In this document: positions 43,229-52,852 of the stretch, piece by piece | How the letters are laid out: each line of letters begins with the position of its first letter | Numbering within the stretch: position 1 is the stretch's first letter | Assembly (NCBI RefSeq): GCF_001429545.1 | Contig: NZ_LMSP01000012.1 | Location: 328,555 to 392,554 of the forward strand | From: Paenibacillus sp. Soil787 | GTDB taxonomy: Bacteria > Bacillota > Bacilli > Paenibacillales > NBRC-103111 | Reading direction: 5' to 3' | Length of the DNA stretch: 64,000 nucleotides | Program-made: the position numbers and the translations under genes | Notes under the pieces: generated by a model | The model's input: the letters and a program-made list of their open reading frames with translations, nothing else | What the model was told of the DNA's origin: nothing | Database searches by the model: none

Positions 43229-45030
43229 GCTCGGAAATCCACCCCTTTGTAGGCTTTTGGCTGATATAGCGCTCGAAGGTCTACTCTTCCGTCAGATGCC
43301 CCTTGCTTGGAAGCTTCATTCTCTACAACAGGCGGCTGTGGATATGGCGAGCATTTTAATGAGATAAATTGGTAACCCGCTTTATTCATAGCTGCTGTTA
43401 TTTCTTCTTTGGACTCCTCCATTAAGGGAGCTAACGCAGGATGATCATTGTGGATGTTCAAGGATACGATTTTGTTGACGACATGCACATCAAGCAAAGT
43501 ATTGCCCATTACTTTCATTTGCAGGTCAAACAGCAAACGACAATTGCTCGCGTCTACTTCCCCGCGCTTTCCTTTGCGGGATTGAATGTGAATGGCGGCA
43601 GATTGCTGGCCAGTACCATCCATGAAGGGGACAAACAATGTCATATGGGCAAACATAGAGCTCTTGTCACCAGTCAACATGAGCTGTTGTCCTGTAATTT
43701 GCCCAAGAGCTTGCTGCGCCGCTCCTTTGAGCGGCGCTGGCGTGTCATCTGAGGCTGTGAGCTGCAGCAGCAGACTCTTTAGTGTGTCAGCAGCAGGCTT
43801 GACAGTGTCGTCCTGCTGGGATGCTGTGGCGATCAGATTAGGCAGCTGATCGTCTGTGTTGTTGCGACCCCGTAGGATTGCGTCTGCGCGCTCATCTAGC
43901 TTCAACGCTAGATGAGACTCGTGCTCCACGCCTACGGCTTTGAGCATGCGGCTGATCCAGTTTGACTCTGGATCAGCCTCGGGCACGCTTGGCGCAGCGC
44001 TGCGTTGCTGCGCCTCTGGTGGAGCCGCCTTCTGCTTCGCAGGCGGCTCTGGTTGTACCTGCGAACCCGCCGCGGGCGGTTCGCCTTGTGCAGGCTCAGC
44101 GCTGCGCGCCTGAGCCTCTGGCGAGGCCGCCTCCGCTGCGCGGGCGGCCTTGGGCCCCGCCGCCGGCTGCGCCGAGGCGGCGGCAGCGGTCTCCGCGCGT
44201 GGCGCAGCCGCCGCGGGAAGCTCCGCGCCCGCTGCAACCGCTGCAGCGGGCGGAGCCTTAACGGCAGCAGCCGCAGGCGCGCTGCCGGGCACCACAGGCG
44301 GCGACCCTGCGGGAGCCGCCTTAGCTTCACCGCCAGCCTGCGAAGCAGCTGGCGAAACCGCAGCTGCGGCGGAAGCCCGCAGCTCCTTGAGCAGCGATAG
44401 CACCTGCTTCGCGGTATCAGCTGCTGGATGTGCTGTATCTTGCTCAAGCAGGGCTGTCGCCTGCTGCTCTAGCTGCTCCAGCACCTTACCGACAGGCGGC
44501 CCCGTGGTAACCTGTCTCAAAGCCCCCACAGTCGCCTCTGTGAGCGGCAATCCCTTTTTGTAGGCAAGGATTGCAGCCTGTGCCCATTCTTCCTTATTGA
44601 CACCCTCAGGCATGCTGCGCATGACAGCCTCAAAAGCCTTCACGTTGTCCTTGGATAGCGGAACGCCTTCCTGCTGCATCTGCTGCACCATTTGACGATT
44701 CCCAGCCGTATCTTTAATCGTGAATGCCTTTAACAGCTCGCTAAGCGAATCATCAGCTATTTGCAAATCTGACGCCGTTAGTGGCTTGAGCAGGATTTGA
44801 CCGCCACTAGACTCCGGCTGCACTTGCAGCATCGTAACATCCCCTTGCTTAAGGGGTGTTTCCAACTTAGCCCGAACTTGCACACCGCCAATATTAATCA
44901 ACGCTTCTTGGTCACTCAGCAACTGAAGCACAACACCTTTAACAATTTGTCCTACTTTTAGTTCAAGCACCTTACTTTCAGATGCTGTTAAATCACCGAC
45001 TAAACTGCGAATTAAACCACTAATATTTAT
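43225..45030 (-). CDS. ylqG: YlqG-like FliK-type protein with a GC-rich Ala/Pro tract and probable ATA start
   Basis: The C-terminal part (about 44 kb leftward) resembles FliK hook-length control proteins. The middle (43960-44350) is an Ala/Pro-rich low-complexity tract of very high GC. The first standard start is a GTG at 44970 without a good site. The frame, however, is open upstream to a TGA and encodes INISGLIRSLVGDLTASESK before LELKVGQ, which looks like a real N-terminus. AGGTGAG (45036-45042) lies five bases before an ATA at 45028-45030. The ATA start given here is inference; GTG 44970 (581 aa) is the safe alternative. Confidence 0.7.
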   Translation of the reverse strand: MNISGLIRSLVGDLTASESKVLELKVGQIVKGVVLQLLSDQEALINIGGVQVRAKLETPLKQGDVTMLQVQPESSGGQILLKPLTASDLQIADDSLSELLKAFTIKDTAGNRQMVQQMQQEGVPLSKDNVKAFEAVMRSMPEGVNKEEWAQAAILAYKKGLPLTEATVGALRQVTTGPPVGKVLEQLEQQATALLEQDTAHPAADTAKQVLSLLKELRASAAAAVSPAASQAGGEAKAAPAGSPPVVPGSAPAAAAVKAPPAAAVAAGAELPAAAAPRAETAAAASAQPAAGPKAARAAEAASPEAQARSAEPAQGEPPAAGSQVQPEPPAKQKAAPPEAQQRSAAPSVPEADPESNWISRMLKAVGVEHESHLALKLDERADAILRGRNNTDDQLPNLIATASQQDDTVKPAADTLKSLLLQLTASDDTPAPLKGAAQQALGQITGQQLMLTGDKSSMFAHMTLFVPFMDGTGQQSAAIHIQSRKGKRGEVDASNCRLLFDLQMKVMGNTLLDVHVVNKIVSLNIHNDHPALAPLMEESKEEITAAMNKAGYQFISLKCSPYPQPPVVENEASKQGASDGRVDLRALYQPKAYKGVDFRA

Positions 45031-45105
45031 GGCATCTCACCTCAAATCTTCCTAACGCTTATGTATATTATCGGCGGCTGATTGCCTTTTCGTTACAATA
45101 ATAAG

Positions 45106-45753
45106 TTATATGAGATCCAATTCCAGCTGTTCAGACTCCACAACATTCTCTTTCTCTTCTAATTGCGCCATCACATTACGTATAAATAATTTCCGATGCA
45201 GCGGTGTAGGTCCATAACGCAAAAGCATTTCTCTATGGTGCTTTGTTGCATATCCTTTATGTATAGCAATTCCGTACTCGGGATATTGTTCATCCCATTC
45301 CACACACATGCGATCTCTGGTAACCTTAGCGATTATCGAAGCAGCTGCAATAGATTGACTAAGTGTATCTCCATGAATGATCGCGGATTGCTCTATGTCC
45401 AACTCAACATTCTCCGCATCAACAAGCAGATAATCAGGTGCTATAGCTAACCGCTGCACGGCCTGCTTCATAGCAAGTCTCGCTGCTTGTTTTATATTAA
45501 TCGCATCAATCCTATCCACATCCACAATACCTATACCAACAGCTAATGCCTCATTCATGATCTGATCATAAAAGACATCTCGCTTCTTTTCAGAAAGCTT
45601 TTTGGAATCGTCCACACCTTCCAGCACATATCCCATCGGAAGTATAACCGCAGCTGCTACGACATCCCCAAATAAACAGCCTCTTCCTACCTCATCGATA
45701 CCCGCAATAAGAGTAAAACCTTGCTCCCACAGTAGTTTTTCATGCTCTAGCAA
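45106..45753 (-). CDS. rnhB: Ribonuclease HII
   Basis: RNase HII removes RNA primers and misincorporated ribonucleotides. The active-site motif GIDEVGRGCLFGDVVAAAV (DE at residues about 19-20) and the DDSKKLSEKKR block are present. A Val and Cys replace the usual Ala and Pro in the first motif, a mild variation. The start is a TTG with AAAGGGGC upstream. Length 215 aa. Confidence 0.95.
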   Translation of the reverse strand: MLEHEKLLWEQGFTLIAGIDEVGRGCLFGDVVAAAVILPMGYVLEGVDDSKKLSEKKRDVFYDQIMNEALAVGIGIVDVDRIDAINIKQAARLAMKQAVQRLAIAPDYLLVDAENVELDIEQSAIIHGDTLSQSIAAASIIAKVTRDRMCVEWDEQYPEYGIAIHKGYATKHHREMLLRYGPTPLHRKLFIRNVMAQLEEKENVVESEQLELDLI

Positions 45754-45835
45754 TGGCTTTCGCCCCTTTCCATCTCCTCATTATAAAGGATTGGCGTTTA
45801 GACAAGCCATACCCATTTTTTCACATTCTCAGTAT

Positions 45836-45889
45836 AAAAAAGAAAAGTCACCCCCAGACCCGCTTGATTAGCTAAGTCCAAAAGTGACT
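45836..45889 (-). terminator. Rho-independent terminator after rbgA
   Basis: AGTCAC (45846-45851) and GTGACT (45884-45889) form the base of a stem with a long loop; on the minus strand TTTCTTTTTT follows. It lies between rbgA and rnhB. Confidence 0.6.
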
Positions 45890-45905
45890 GTACCTTTATC
45901 TCTTC

Positions 45906-46778
45906 TTATCTTTTATCTAAAGGCTTCTCCAAAGAAATACGCCCCATCTTGCCCGCTCTAAGCTCACGAATAATGATTAATGAGGCTTTGTCCAAATCCA
46001 CTTTGCCCCCGCTCACAATCGCTCCGCGCTTACGACCGATAGCCTCCATGACTTTGACCATTTCCTGAATATCGTCCAAATCCTCAGGAAGGTCTTGAAC
46101 CCCAAATCGTTCTTGAATACCGGCCCCATAATTCTGAACCATATATTTAACGACAAAGAGTGCAATCTCGTCTAAATGAAGCAGTTCTTCCTTAATGGCT
46201 CCCGTTGCTGCCAATCTCATTCCAACCATTTGGTCTTCGAATTTTGGCCACAAAATACCTGGCGTATCGAGCAAGTCCATTTCGGTTCCAACTTTAATCC
46301 ATTGCTGCCCCTTCGTAACACCAGGCTTATCTCCGGTTGCTGCAATCTTCTTACCTGCTAATTGGTTAATCAACGTCGATTTCCCAACGTTAGGGATACC
46401 TACGATGAGCGCTCTTACGGCACGGGGATTAATCCCTTTGCTAAGCTGCCGTTCAATTTTATGGGCCCAAAGCTGCTTAACTCGCGGCAAAATTTCTTTG
46501 ACGTGCGTTCCGGTCGCTGCATCAATCGGCAAGGCTGGCAGTCCTTGGTCAGCAAAATATTTAACCCATTCTGCAGTCACTTGCGGATCTGCCAAGTCAT
46601 TCTTATTCAGCAGTACCAATCGCGGTTTATCTTTCAAAATCTTATCAACCATCGGGTTCCGACTGGAGAGCGGTATGCGGGCATCCAAGAGCTCGATCAC
46701 AACATCAATCAGCTTAAGCTTTTCTTCAATCTGTCTTCGAGCCTTGGTCATGTGACCGGGAAACCATTGAATGGTCAT
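45906..46778 (-). CDS. rbgA: Ribosome biogenesis GTPase RbgA (YlqF)
   Basis: A circularly permuted GTPase that acts late in 50S assembly. G4 ([10 protein letters not shown]) comes before G1 ([18 protein letters not shown]) and G3 ([10 protein letters not shown]), as expected of the family. The C-terminal ANTAR-like helical domain follows. Length 290 aa. Confidence 0.96.
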   Translation of the reverse strand: MTIQWFPGHMTKARRQIEEKLKLIDVVIELLDARIPLSSRNPMVDKILKDKPRLVLLNKNDLADPQVTAEWVKYFADQGLPALPIDAATGTHVKEILPRVKQLWAHKIERQLSKGINPRAVRALIVGIPNVGKSTLINQLAGKKIAATGDKPGVTKGQQWIKVGTEMDLLDTPGILWPKFEDQMVGMRLAATGAIKEELLHLDEIALFVVKYMVQNYGAGIQERFGVQDLPEDLDDIQEMVKVMEAIGRKRGAIVSGGKVDLDKASLIIIRELRAGKMGRISLEKPLDKR

Positions 46779-46789
46779 TCTTCTTCACC

Positions 46790-47401
46790 TCAAAAATGTA
46801 TGAAACTGATTTTGCTCACTGGCCAAAAAATGACTTCCGCACGGCCTACAATTTTGTTGTAAGGTATGAAGCCAATCGCTCGGCTGTCTTTGGAGTTACC
46901 ACGGTTATCTCCCATTGCGAATATTTCATCTTCAGGCACTTTTTTCTCTTGAAAATCGGATAACGTATTATAGGGATGTCCTTCTTTTTTCGCCTGCTCA
47001 ATCGCATCCTTGATATAAGGCTGATCAATCTCTTGACCATTAATGAACACCTTGTCACCCGTAACCTTTACGGTCTCACCTGGGAGAGCAATTACGCGTT
47101 TAATGTAATCCTTACCTTCCGGCGCATGGAAAACGATAACCTCGCCGCGTTTGGGTGAGCGAATATCATAAACAATTTTATTGACTATGAGTCGTTCACC
47201 TGTGAAAAAATTCGGACGCATGGAATCTCCATCAACAATAAAAGGAGAGAACAGGAACCAACGAATGATAATCACGAGCACTCCCGCGATCACTAATGCT
47301 TTGATCCATTCCCATGTTTCGCTTTTCGTCGTTTTAACGGGAGTCGTTTCTGTTGTTTTATCCGGCTCTATGTAAGGCTGTTCTTGATTACTGTGTTCCA
47401 T
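46790..47401 (-). CDS. lepB: Signal peptidase I
   Basis: Membrane serine peptidase that cleaves signal peptides. One N-terminal membrane helix (about residues 33-52, ALVIAGVLVIIIRWFLFSPF), catalytic Ser in VDGDSMRPNFF, catalytic Lys in DYIKRVIALPGETV, and the GDNRGNSKDSR box. The ATG at 47401 (203 aa) with GAGGC upstream is preferred to a start 48 bases earlier. Confidence 0.95.
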   Translation of the reverse strand: MEHSNQEQPYIEPDKTTETTPVKTTKSETWEWIKALVIAGVLVIIIRWFLFSPFIVDGDSMRPNFFTGERLIVNKIVYDIRSPKRGEVIVFHAPEGKDYIKRVIALPGETVKVTGDKVFINGQEIDQPYIKDAIEQAKKEGHPYNTLSDFQEKKVPEDEIFAMGDNRGNSKDSRAIGFIPYNKIVGRAEVIFWPVSKISFIHF

Positions 47402-47460
47402 CACTGATTGCCTCTTTTCCAGTTTTGGTTTATCTCTAGTATGTACCATGAAAATGAAAA

Positions 47461-47485
47461 GGAGACTTGCCTGAACAAGCCCCCC
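47461..47485 (-). terminator. Rho-independent terminator of rplS
   Basis: On the minus strand GGGGGCTTG pairs, with two G-U pairs, with CAAGTCTCC around TTCAGG, followed by TTTTC. It lies six bases after the rplS stop codon. Confidence 0.7.
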
Positions 47486-47491
47486 GTTTTC

Positions 47492-47833
47492 TTATCGAAT
47501 TTCTTTAATTCTTGCTGCTTTACCACGAAGACCACGCAGATAATAAAGTTTCGCACGACGAACTTTACCACGGCGAGCCACTTCAATCTTGTCAATCTTC
47601 GGAGAATGGAATGGGAAAGTTCTTTCCACACCCACACCGTAAGAAATTTTACGAACTGTAAACGTTTCGCTGATTCCACCGCCGTGGCGTTTAATAACAA
47701 CACCTTCGAACAGCTGAATACGCTCACGTGTACCCTCGATAACTTTTACGTGTACTTTAAGTGTGTCTCCTGGACGGAAATTAGGAATATCCGTACGGAG
47801 TTGCTCTTTCGTAATCTCTTGAATAAGATTCAT
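47492..47833 (-). CDS. rplS: 50S ribosomal protein L19
   Basis: A 113-aa L19 at the 30S-50S interface, with [53 protein letters not shown] and the basic C-terminal [26 protein letters not shown] precedes the ATG. The 164 bases upstream may hold a leader structure, which I cannot define. Confidence 0.98.
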   Translation of the reverse strand: MNLIQEITKEQLRTDIPNFRPGDTLKVHVKVIEGTRERIQLFEGVVIKRHGGGISETFTVRKISYGVGVERTFPFHSPKIDKIEVARRGKVRRAKLYYLRGLRGKAARIKEIR

Positions 47834-47997
47834 AGTTGACTCCCTCCTTCCACACAGGTGTTCATTCCGCTTATTGGCATAGTCGTTCTTAGTTGTTATG
47901 CGTAGAGGACCACCAGACTCGAACTGTTGAAAAATTCACAACAGAATATATACTATCATAGACAGGAAAGAAATTCAATAGAGAAGTTTTTGGGGGC

Positions 47998-48756
47998 TTA
48001 CTCCTCTTGTTTCCGCCCTTTCCATTCAACCACCCAAGCTTTTTCTTCTTTGGATAGTTCTCTTCCTTCAAGCAAATCAGGACGGCGTTCTAGTGTTCGG
48101 AACAGAGACTCCTTGAGGCGCCAACGCTTCACATTTTCGTGATGCCCTGATAACAACATCTCAGGTACTTCCCAATCTCTAAACTTAGCAGGCCTTGTAT
48201 AGTGGGGATATTCCAGCAAGCCTGTAGAGAATGAATCCGTCACGGCTGACATCTCATTACCGAGCACACCAGGCAGCAGCCTCACTACGCTGTCTATAAC
48301 AACCATAGCGGGTAACTCGCCGCCTGTTAACACATAATCACCGATGGATAGTTCTTCCGTCACTAGATACTGCCTAATGCGCTCATCATAGCCTTCATAA
48401 TGACCACAAATAAACACGAGATGCTGTTCGTTAGACAGCTCCTCCGCTTTCTTCTGCGTGAACGTCTCCCCTTGTGGACACATAAGAATCACTCGCGGCT
48501 TCACTGAGTCTTGTCCATCTTCTTGATGTATAGGCAAACTCTCCACAGCAGCAAATATCGGTTCTGGCTTAAGAACCATCCCTCCACCGCCGCCATATGG
48601 ATAATCATCTACTGTGTTATGCTTATTATTGGAATAATCTCGAAAATTAACCGTCTTGAGAGCAACAATCCCCTTGTCACGAGCTTTCCCTAAAATGCTG
48701 GACGAAAACACACCCTCGAACATTTCCGGGAACAGGGTCAATACATCGATTCTCAT
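47998..48756 (-). CDS. trmD: tRNA (guanine-N1)-methyltransferase TrmD
   Basis: TrmD makes m1G37 in tRNA and so prevents frameshifts. The trefoil-knot SAM site is visible: [16 protein letters not shown] near residue 50, [14 protein letters not shown] near 110, [15 protein letters not shown] near 130. Length 252 aa. Start overlaps the rimM stop. Confidence 0.97.
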   Translation of the reverse strand: MRIDVLTLFPEMFEGVFSSSILGKARDKGIVALKTVNFRDYSNNKHNTVDDYPYGGGGGMVLKPEPIFAAVESLPIHQEDGQDSVKPRVILMCPQGETFTQKKAEELSNEQHLVFICGHYEGYDERIRQYLVTEELSIGDYVLTGGELPAMVVIDSVVRLLPGVLGNEMSAVTDSFSTGLLEYPHYTRPAKFRDWEVPEMLLSGHHENVKRWRLKESLFRTLERRPDLLEGRELSKEEKAWVVEWKGRKQEE

Positions 48757-49268
48757 TCCATTAATCCTTCCATCAGATGAATACGAATCGTTTTGTTGGC
48801 AATGTCTACATCCAGTATCACATCATCAATGACAGGAAGCAGCAGCTGTTTGCCTTTCGGTAAAGAAACGACCCATACATCATTAGCCCCTGGTGTCAAA
48901 ACCTCAGAAACAAGCCCTAACTCTTGGCCTTCTTCCGTAACGACCTTACAGCCAATGATCTCGTGATAATAGTATTCTCCCTCTTCAAGCGGCTGCTGTT
49001 CCTTAGCTTCAATCTTAAGAAGCGAGCCTTTGAATTTCTCAACTTCATTAATGTTAGAGAACTCTGCAAACTGCAAGATAAACATATTTTTATGTAAGCG
49101 GGAGGTTTGCACCGTCACCGGCGTTTGCTTATTTTGAGAATCTACAATAATCAATGCATTTCCTTTATCGAAACGCTCAGGAAAATCAGTTTCCGGAACC
49201 ACTTTTAGCTCTCCGCGAATACCATGGCTATTCACAATTCGACCAACTGTCACAAGTTTTTCGCTCAT
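48753..49268 (-). CDS. rimM: 16S rRNA processing protein RimM
   Basis: RimM binds S19 and helps 30S maturation. N-terminal RimM domain ([17 protein letters not shown]) and C-terminal PRC-barrel ([19 protein letters not shown] ... [17 protein letters not shown]). The ATG at 49268 gives the usual N-terminus [13 protein letters not shown] at 49289 with GAAGG upstream is a real alternative and would add seven residues. Confidence 0.94.
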   Translation of the reverse strand: MSEKLVTVGRIVNSHGIRGELKVVPETDFPERFDKGNALIIVDSQNKQTPVTVQTSRLHKNMFILQFAEFSNINEVEKFKGSLLKIEAKEQQPLEEGEYYYHEIIGCKVVTEEGQELGLVSEVLTPGANDVWVVSLPKGKQLLLPVIDDVILDVDIANKTIRIHLMEGLME

Positions 49269-49314
49269 ATGCGCTTGCCCAACCTCCACATTAATTTACC
49301 TTCAAAACCATACA

Positions 49315-49343
49315 AGAAAAAGGTTAGGAACTAAATCCTAACC
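49315..49343 (-). terminator. Rho-independent terminator between khpA and rimM
   Basis: On the minus strand AGGTTAGG pairs perfectly with CCTAACCT around an eight-base loop and is followed by TTTTTC. It probably reduces, rather than abolishes, read-through into rimM-trmD. Confidence 0.88.
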
Positions 49344-49350
49344 TAATTTC

Positions 49351-49581
49351 TTATGAAACGATTTCAACAGCTACCCGTTTCGTTTCTTTCACTGCTGCCG
49401 ACGTGACAACTGTTCGGAGCGACTTCGCAATCTTGCCTTGCTTGCCAATCACTTTACCGACATCGCCCGGATGGACAGAAAGCCTGTACTCGATCTTGTC
49501 ATCTTTCTCCACCACAGTGACACGTACTTCTTCCGGATGATCGACAAGAGCCTTAGCAATAACGGTGATAAGATCCTTCAT
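49351..49581 (-). CDS. khpA: KH domain RNA-binding protein KhpA
   Basis: A 76-aa single KH domain protein (YlqC) with VHPGDVGKVIGKQGKIAKSLRT; GKQG is the RNA-binding GxxG loop. It works with KhpB in RNA regulation of cell division in related Firmicutes. Lies between rpsP and rimM as usual. Confidence 0.95.
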   Translation of the reverse strand: MKDLITVIAKALVDHPEEVRVTVVEKDDKIEYRLSVHPGDVGKVIGKQGKIAKSLRTVVTSAAVKETKRVAVEIVS

Positions 49582-49607
49582 GAACCCACCCTCCGAAAGA
49601 TAACAGA

Positions 49608-49880
49608 TTACTTCTGTAATTTCAGCTCGTGAAACTTAGTCATCAGACCTGCTTTTGAGAACAAGCTGCGAACTGTATCGGACGGTTGAGCGCCAGTTTG
49701 AAGCCATTTCAGCGCTTTCTCCTCATCAAGAGTTACAGCTGCTGGTTCAACAATTGGGTTATAAGTACCGATTTCTTCGATAAAACGACCATCACGCGGG
49801 GAACGGGAATCCGAAACCACCACACGGTAAAAAGGAGCTTTATGAGCGCCTACACGTTTAAGACGAATACGTACTGCCAT
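49608..49880 (-). CDS. rpsP: 30S ribosomal protein S16
   Basis: A 90-aa S16 starting [26 protein letters not shown], with [10 protein letters not shown] further on. AGGAGGTGAT precedes the ATG. It follows ffh by 35 bases. Confidence 0.98.
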   Translation of the reverse strand: MAVRIRLKRVGAHKAPFYRVVVSDSRSPRDGRFIEEIGTYNPIVEPAAVTLDEEKALKWLQTGAQPSDTVRSLFSKAGLMTKFHELKLQK

Positions 49881-49915
49881 GAAAAATCACCTCCTACTTA
49901 GAATAAAATGCTTAT

Positions 49916-51274
49916 TTAAAAGGGGAATTTAAATCCCTTGCCTAGTTTCTTCATGCCTTTGGCACCTTTAGGTCCCATCATGCCGGAAAACTGCTTCATC
50001 ATTTTGCGCATATCGTCAAATTGCTTAATGAAACGGTTGACCTCTTGTACCGAGTTGCCGCTGCCTTGAGCAATCCGTTTGCGACGGTTCGCATTGAGAA
50101 GTTCAGGCTTGCGTTTCTCTTCGGTTGTCATCGACTTCACAATAGCTTCAACACGTGCCATTTGTTTGTCGTCAACCTTCATATCTTTCATGCCCTTGAT
50201 CTTATTCGCTCCTGGCAGCATCTCAAGAATTTGATCCAGAGGCCCCATCTTCTTCACTTGCTCCATTTGATCAAGGAAATCCTCGAAGGTGAATTCGGCG
50301 TTGCGCATTTTGCGCTCCATCTCTTTCGCCTTGTCCATGTCGATACCGGCTTGCGCTTTCTCAATCAAGGTAAGCATATCGCCCATGCCAAGAATTCTTG
50401 AGGCCATACGATCAGGGAAGAATGGTTCTAGAGCATCCATTTTCTCACCGCTAGCCACAAACTTAATTGGGCAACCTGTTACAGCTTTAACCGATAACGC
50501 CGCGCCACCGCGGGTATCGCCATCCAGCTTGGTCAGTACAACACCCGTAAGCTCAAGCTGCCCATGAAAGCTTTCTGCAACATTGACTGCATCCTGCCCG
50601 GTCATCGCATCGACAACGAGCAATATTTCATCCGGTTCAACAGCAGTTCGAACATTTTTCAGCTCGTCCATCAGGTTTTCATCAATGTGCAAACGACCTG
50701 CGGTATCGATAATGACATAATCATTACCGTTATCCTTGGCATGCTGAAGTCCTGCTTTAGCAATATCGACAGGATTTACTTGATCGCCGAGTGAAAATAC
50801 CGGAACATTGAGTTGTTCTCCAAGAACCTGCAGCTGCTTGATCGCAGCCGGACGATAAATGTCACAGGCTACAAGAAGCGGCCTATGGTTTTGTTTAAGG
50901 AGCATCTTCGCTAGCTTACCAGATGTTGTTGTCTTACCTGCCCCTTGCAAACCTGCCATCATGATGACAGTTGGCGGTCGGTTCGATCGAGCTAACTTAC
51001 TTTGTGTACCGCCCATAAGTGCGGTTAGCTCTTTGTTAACGATATCGATAACGACCATGCCTGGTGTGAAGGATTTCAATACTTCTTGTCCGATGGACTG
51101 TTCCTTCACCTTAGCAATAAAGTCTTTGACTACTTTAAAGTTAACGTCCGCTTCAAGCAGCGCCAATCGTACTTCGCGAAGCGCTTCGCCTACATCTTCT
51201 TCCGTCAGCTTACCTTTGCTTCTCAGCTTACCGAAAACGTTCTGTAACCGGCTTGCCAATCCTTCAAATGCCAT
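49916..51274 (-). CDS. ffh: Signal recognition particle protein Ffh
   Basis: SRP54 homologue that brings membrane and secreted proteins to SecYEG. NG domain with GLQGAGKTTTSGKLAKML near residue 102, DTAGRLHIDE near 190 and TKLDGDTRGGAALS near 245; the methionine-rich M domain is at 300-440. The ATG at 51274 (452 aa) has CAGGAGGTG upstream; a GTG nine bases earlier lies inside that site. Confidence 0.97.
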   Translation of the reverse strand: MAFEGLASRLQNVFGKLRSKGKLTEEDVGEALREVRLALLEADVNFKVVKDFIAKVKEQSIGQEVLKSFTPGMVVIDIVNKELTALMGGTQSKLARSNRPPTVIMMAGLQGAGKTTTSGKLAKMLLKQNHRPLLVACDIYRPAAIKQLQVLGEQLNVPVFSLGDQVNPVDIAKAGLQHAKDNGNDYVIIDTAGRLHIDENLMDELKNVRTAVEPDEILLVVDAMTGQDAVNVAESFHGQLELTGVVLTKLDGDTRGGAALSVKAVTGCPIKFVASGEKMDALEPFFPDRMASRILGMGDMLTLIEKAQAGIDMDKAKEMERKMRNAEFTFEDFLDQMEQVKKMGPLDQILEMLPGANKIKGMKDMKVDDKQMARVEAIVKSMTTEEKRKPELLNANRRKRIAQGSGNSVQEVNRFIKQFDDMRKMMKQFSGMMGPKGAKGMKKLGKGFKFPF

Positions 51275-51308
51275 GCGCTTCACCTCCTGCTTCTGGACTT
51301 TTTATGTT

Positions 51309-51659
51309 TTAATCGATCCCTACTATTGTATCAAAAAGTTCCGTTGTTTTCCTCTTTAGCTCTGGTTCGCAAACTTCAAGCACCTGAACCAGTTCCGAAC
51401 GCAGCTTCATGCGTTGTTCGTGCTTATGTACCAGATGCAATTTGCTCTCATATTCCTGAAGAGTTGACTCTGCTCGTTTAATATGTTCATAAACCGCTTG
51501 GCGGCTAATTTCAAAATTCTCAGCGATTTCTCCTAGCGAGTAATCATCATGAAAATACAGTTGGAGGAACGTTCTCTGTTTATCGGTCAACAGCGGTTCA
51601 TAGAAATCAAATAGCAAGTTAACGCGATTCGTTTTCTCAAGCATTTGATCGATCGACAT
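51309..51659 (-). CDS. ylxM: YlxM family HTH protein
   Basis: A 116-aa protein with a sigma-region-4-like HTH ([33 protein letters not shown]), encoded just before ffh in Firmicutes and thought to modulate SRP. The ATG at 51659 follows CGGAGGTGG; the frame is open further upstream but lacks a site. Confidence 0.93.
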   Translation of the reverse strand: MSIDQMLEKTNRVNLLFDFYEPLLTDKQRTFLQLYFHDDYSLGEIAENFEISRQAVYEHIKRAESTLQEYESKLHLVHKHEQRMKLRSELVQVLEVCEPELKRKTTELFDTIVGID

Positions 51660-51763
51660 GATCCACCTCCGTAAAGGTTGCACGCTTGACAGCAGCACAA
51701 CAGAACTTATCATACTGAATTCCAAGATGAATGTCAAGCATTTGACCTTGTCAGTTTAAGAAC

Positions 51764-51795
51764 AAAAAAAAACCTCTAACCAATAAACGGCTGAG
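51764..51795 (-). terminator. Rho-independent terminator after ftsY
   Basis: On the minus strand CCTC-AGCC pairs with GGTT-a-GAGG (one bulged A) around a seven-base loop, followed by nine T. Confidence 0.8.
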
Positions 51796-51827
51796 GAGAA
51801 TTTTTCATACATCAGAGAAGCAAATGA

Positions 51828-52820
51828 TTAAACATTTTCTTCTTTTTGCTCGCCGATCCATTTGCCAAAAAGGGCATGCACGAATTGCTCGGAATCAAAA
51901 GGCTGAAGATCATCCATTTTCTCACCGAGGCCAACGAACTTCACAGGAAGTGATAACTCCTGACGGATCGCAACAACTATACCGCCTTTGGCCGTACCAT
52001 CGAGCTTAGAAAGCACCAACCCTGTCAGACCTGTTTTATCACCGAAAAGCTTTGCTTGGCTGAGTGCATTTTGTCCGGTAGTAGCATCTAAAACGAGAAT
52101 TACTTCATGAGGAGCATCTGGAACTTCACGCTGGATAACGCGGTAGATCTTATTCAGTTCCTCCATCAAATTCACTTTGTTTTGTAAACGACCCGCAGTG
52201 TCGCATAACAAGATGTCTACACCACGCGTTTTCGCAGCCTGCACCGCATCAAACATGACGGCAGCAGGGTCGGAGCCTGAATGCTGTTTAATCACATCCA
52301 CACCAACACGCTCGCCCCAAGTTTCCAACTGCTCAATGGCTCCGGCACGAAATGTATCGCCTGCAGCCATTAATACTTTTTTTCCTTGAGATTTGAACAT
52401 GTGTGCCATTTTACCGATTGTCGTTGTCTTCCCTACGCCATTCACACCAACAAACAAAATGACAGATAAGCCATTTGGATTTAACTTCAGTCCTGCATCA
52501 GCGTCACCCTTTAACAGCTCGATCAACTTTTCGGAGAGGACCGGTTGCAGTTCCGCGGGATCTTCTATTTTGCGGTTCTTCACCTCGGCGCGAAGCTGAT
52601 CGATTAGCTTAAGAACTGTATTTACACCCACATCAGCGCCAATTAGAATTTCTTCAAGCTCTTCATAAAAGTCTTCATCTATCTTCTTTCGGCGGCTAAA
52701 TAAATCATCCACACGATCGACGAAGGCATCTCTTGTTTTCGTTAGTCCTTCTTTGAACTTATTCGTAACCGCTTCGGCCTTGCTGGAAATACTTTCCTTT
52801 AATCGTTTAAAAAAGCTCAT
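51828..52820 (-). CDS. ftsY: Signal recognition particle receptor FtsY
   Basis: SRP receptor GTPase. A short helical A region, then the NG domain with FVGVNGVGKTTTIGKMAHM near residue 127, DTAGRLQNKVNLMEEL near 207 and SKLDGTAKGGIVVAI near 270. Length 330 aa. Downstream of smc by about 30 bases. Confidence 0.97.
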   Translation of the reverse strand: MSFFKRLKESISSKAEAVTNKFKEGLTKTRDAFVDRVDDLFSRRKKIDEDFYEELEEILIGADVGVNTVLKLIDQLRAEVKNRKIEDPAELQPVLSEKLIELLKGDADAGLKLNPNGLSVILFVGVNGVGKTTTIGKMAHMFKSQGKKVLMAAGDTFRAGAIEQLETWGERVGVDVIKQHSGSDPAAVMFDAVQAAKTRGVDILLCDTAGRLQNKVNLMEELNKIYRVIQREVPDAPHEVILVLDATTGQNALSQAKLFGDKTGLTGLVLSKLDGTAKGGIVVAIRQELSLPVKFVGLGEKMDDLQPFDSEQFVHALFGKWIGEQKEENV

Positions 52821-52852
52821 GGTTCCTCCTAATAAAATAACATTTACCCTAA

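Noticed and set aside
43932-44563. Several long open frames on both strands inside the ylqG-like gene
   Set aside because: They are by-products of the GC-rich tract; their products are Arg/Pro/Ala nonsense and lack ribosome binding sites.
47834-47997. Possible L19 leader RNA upstream of rplS
   Set aside because: I could not find a convincing conserved fold by eye; a covariance-model search would be needed.
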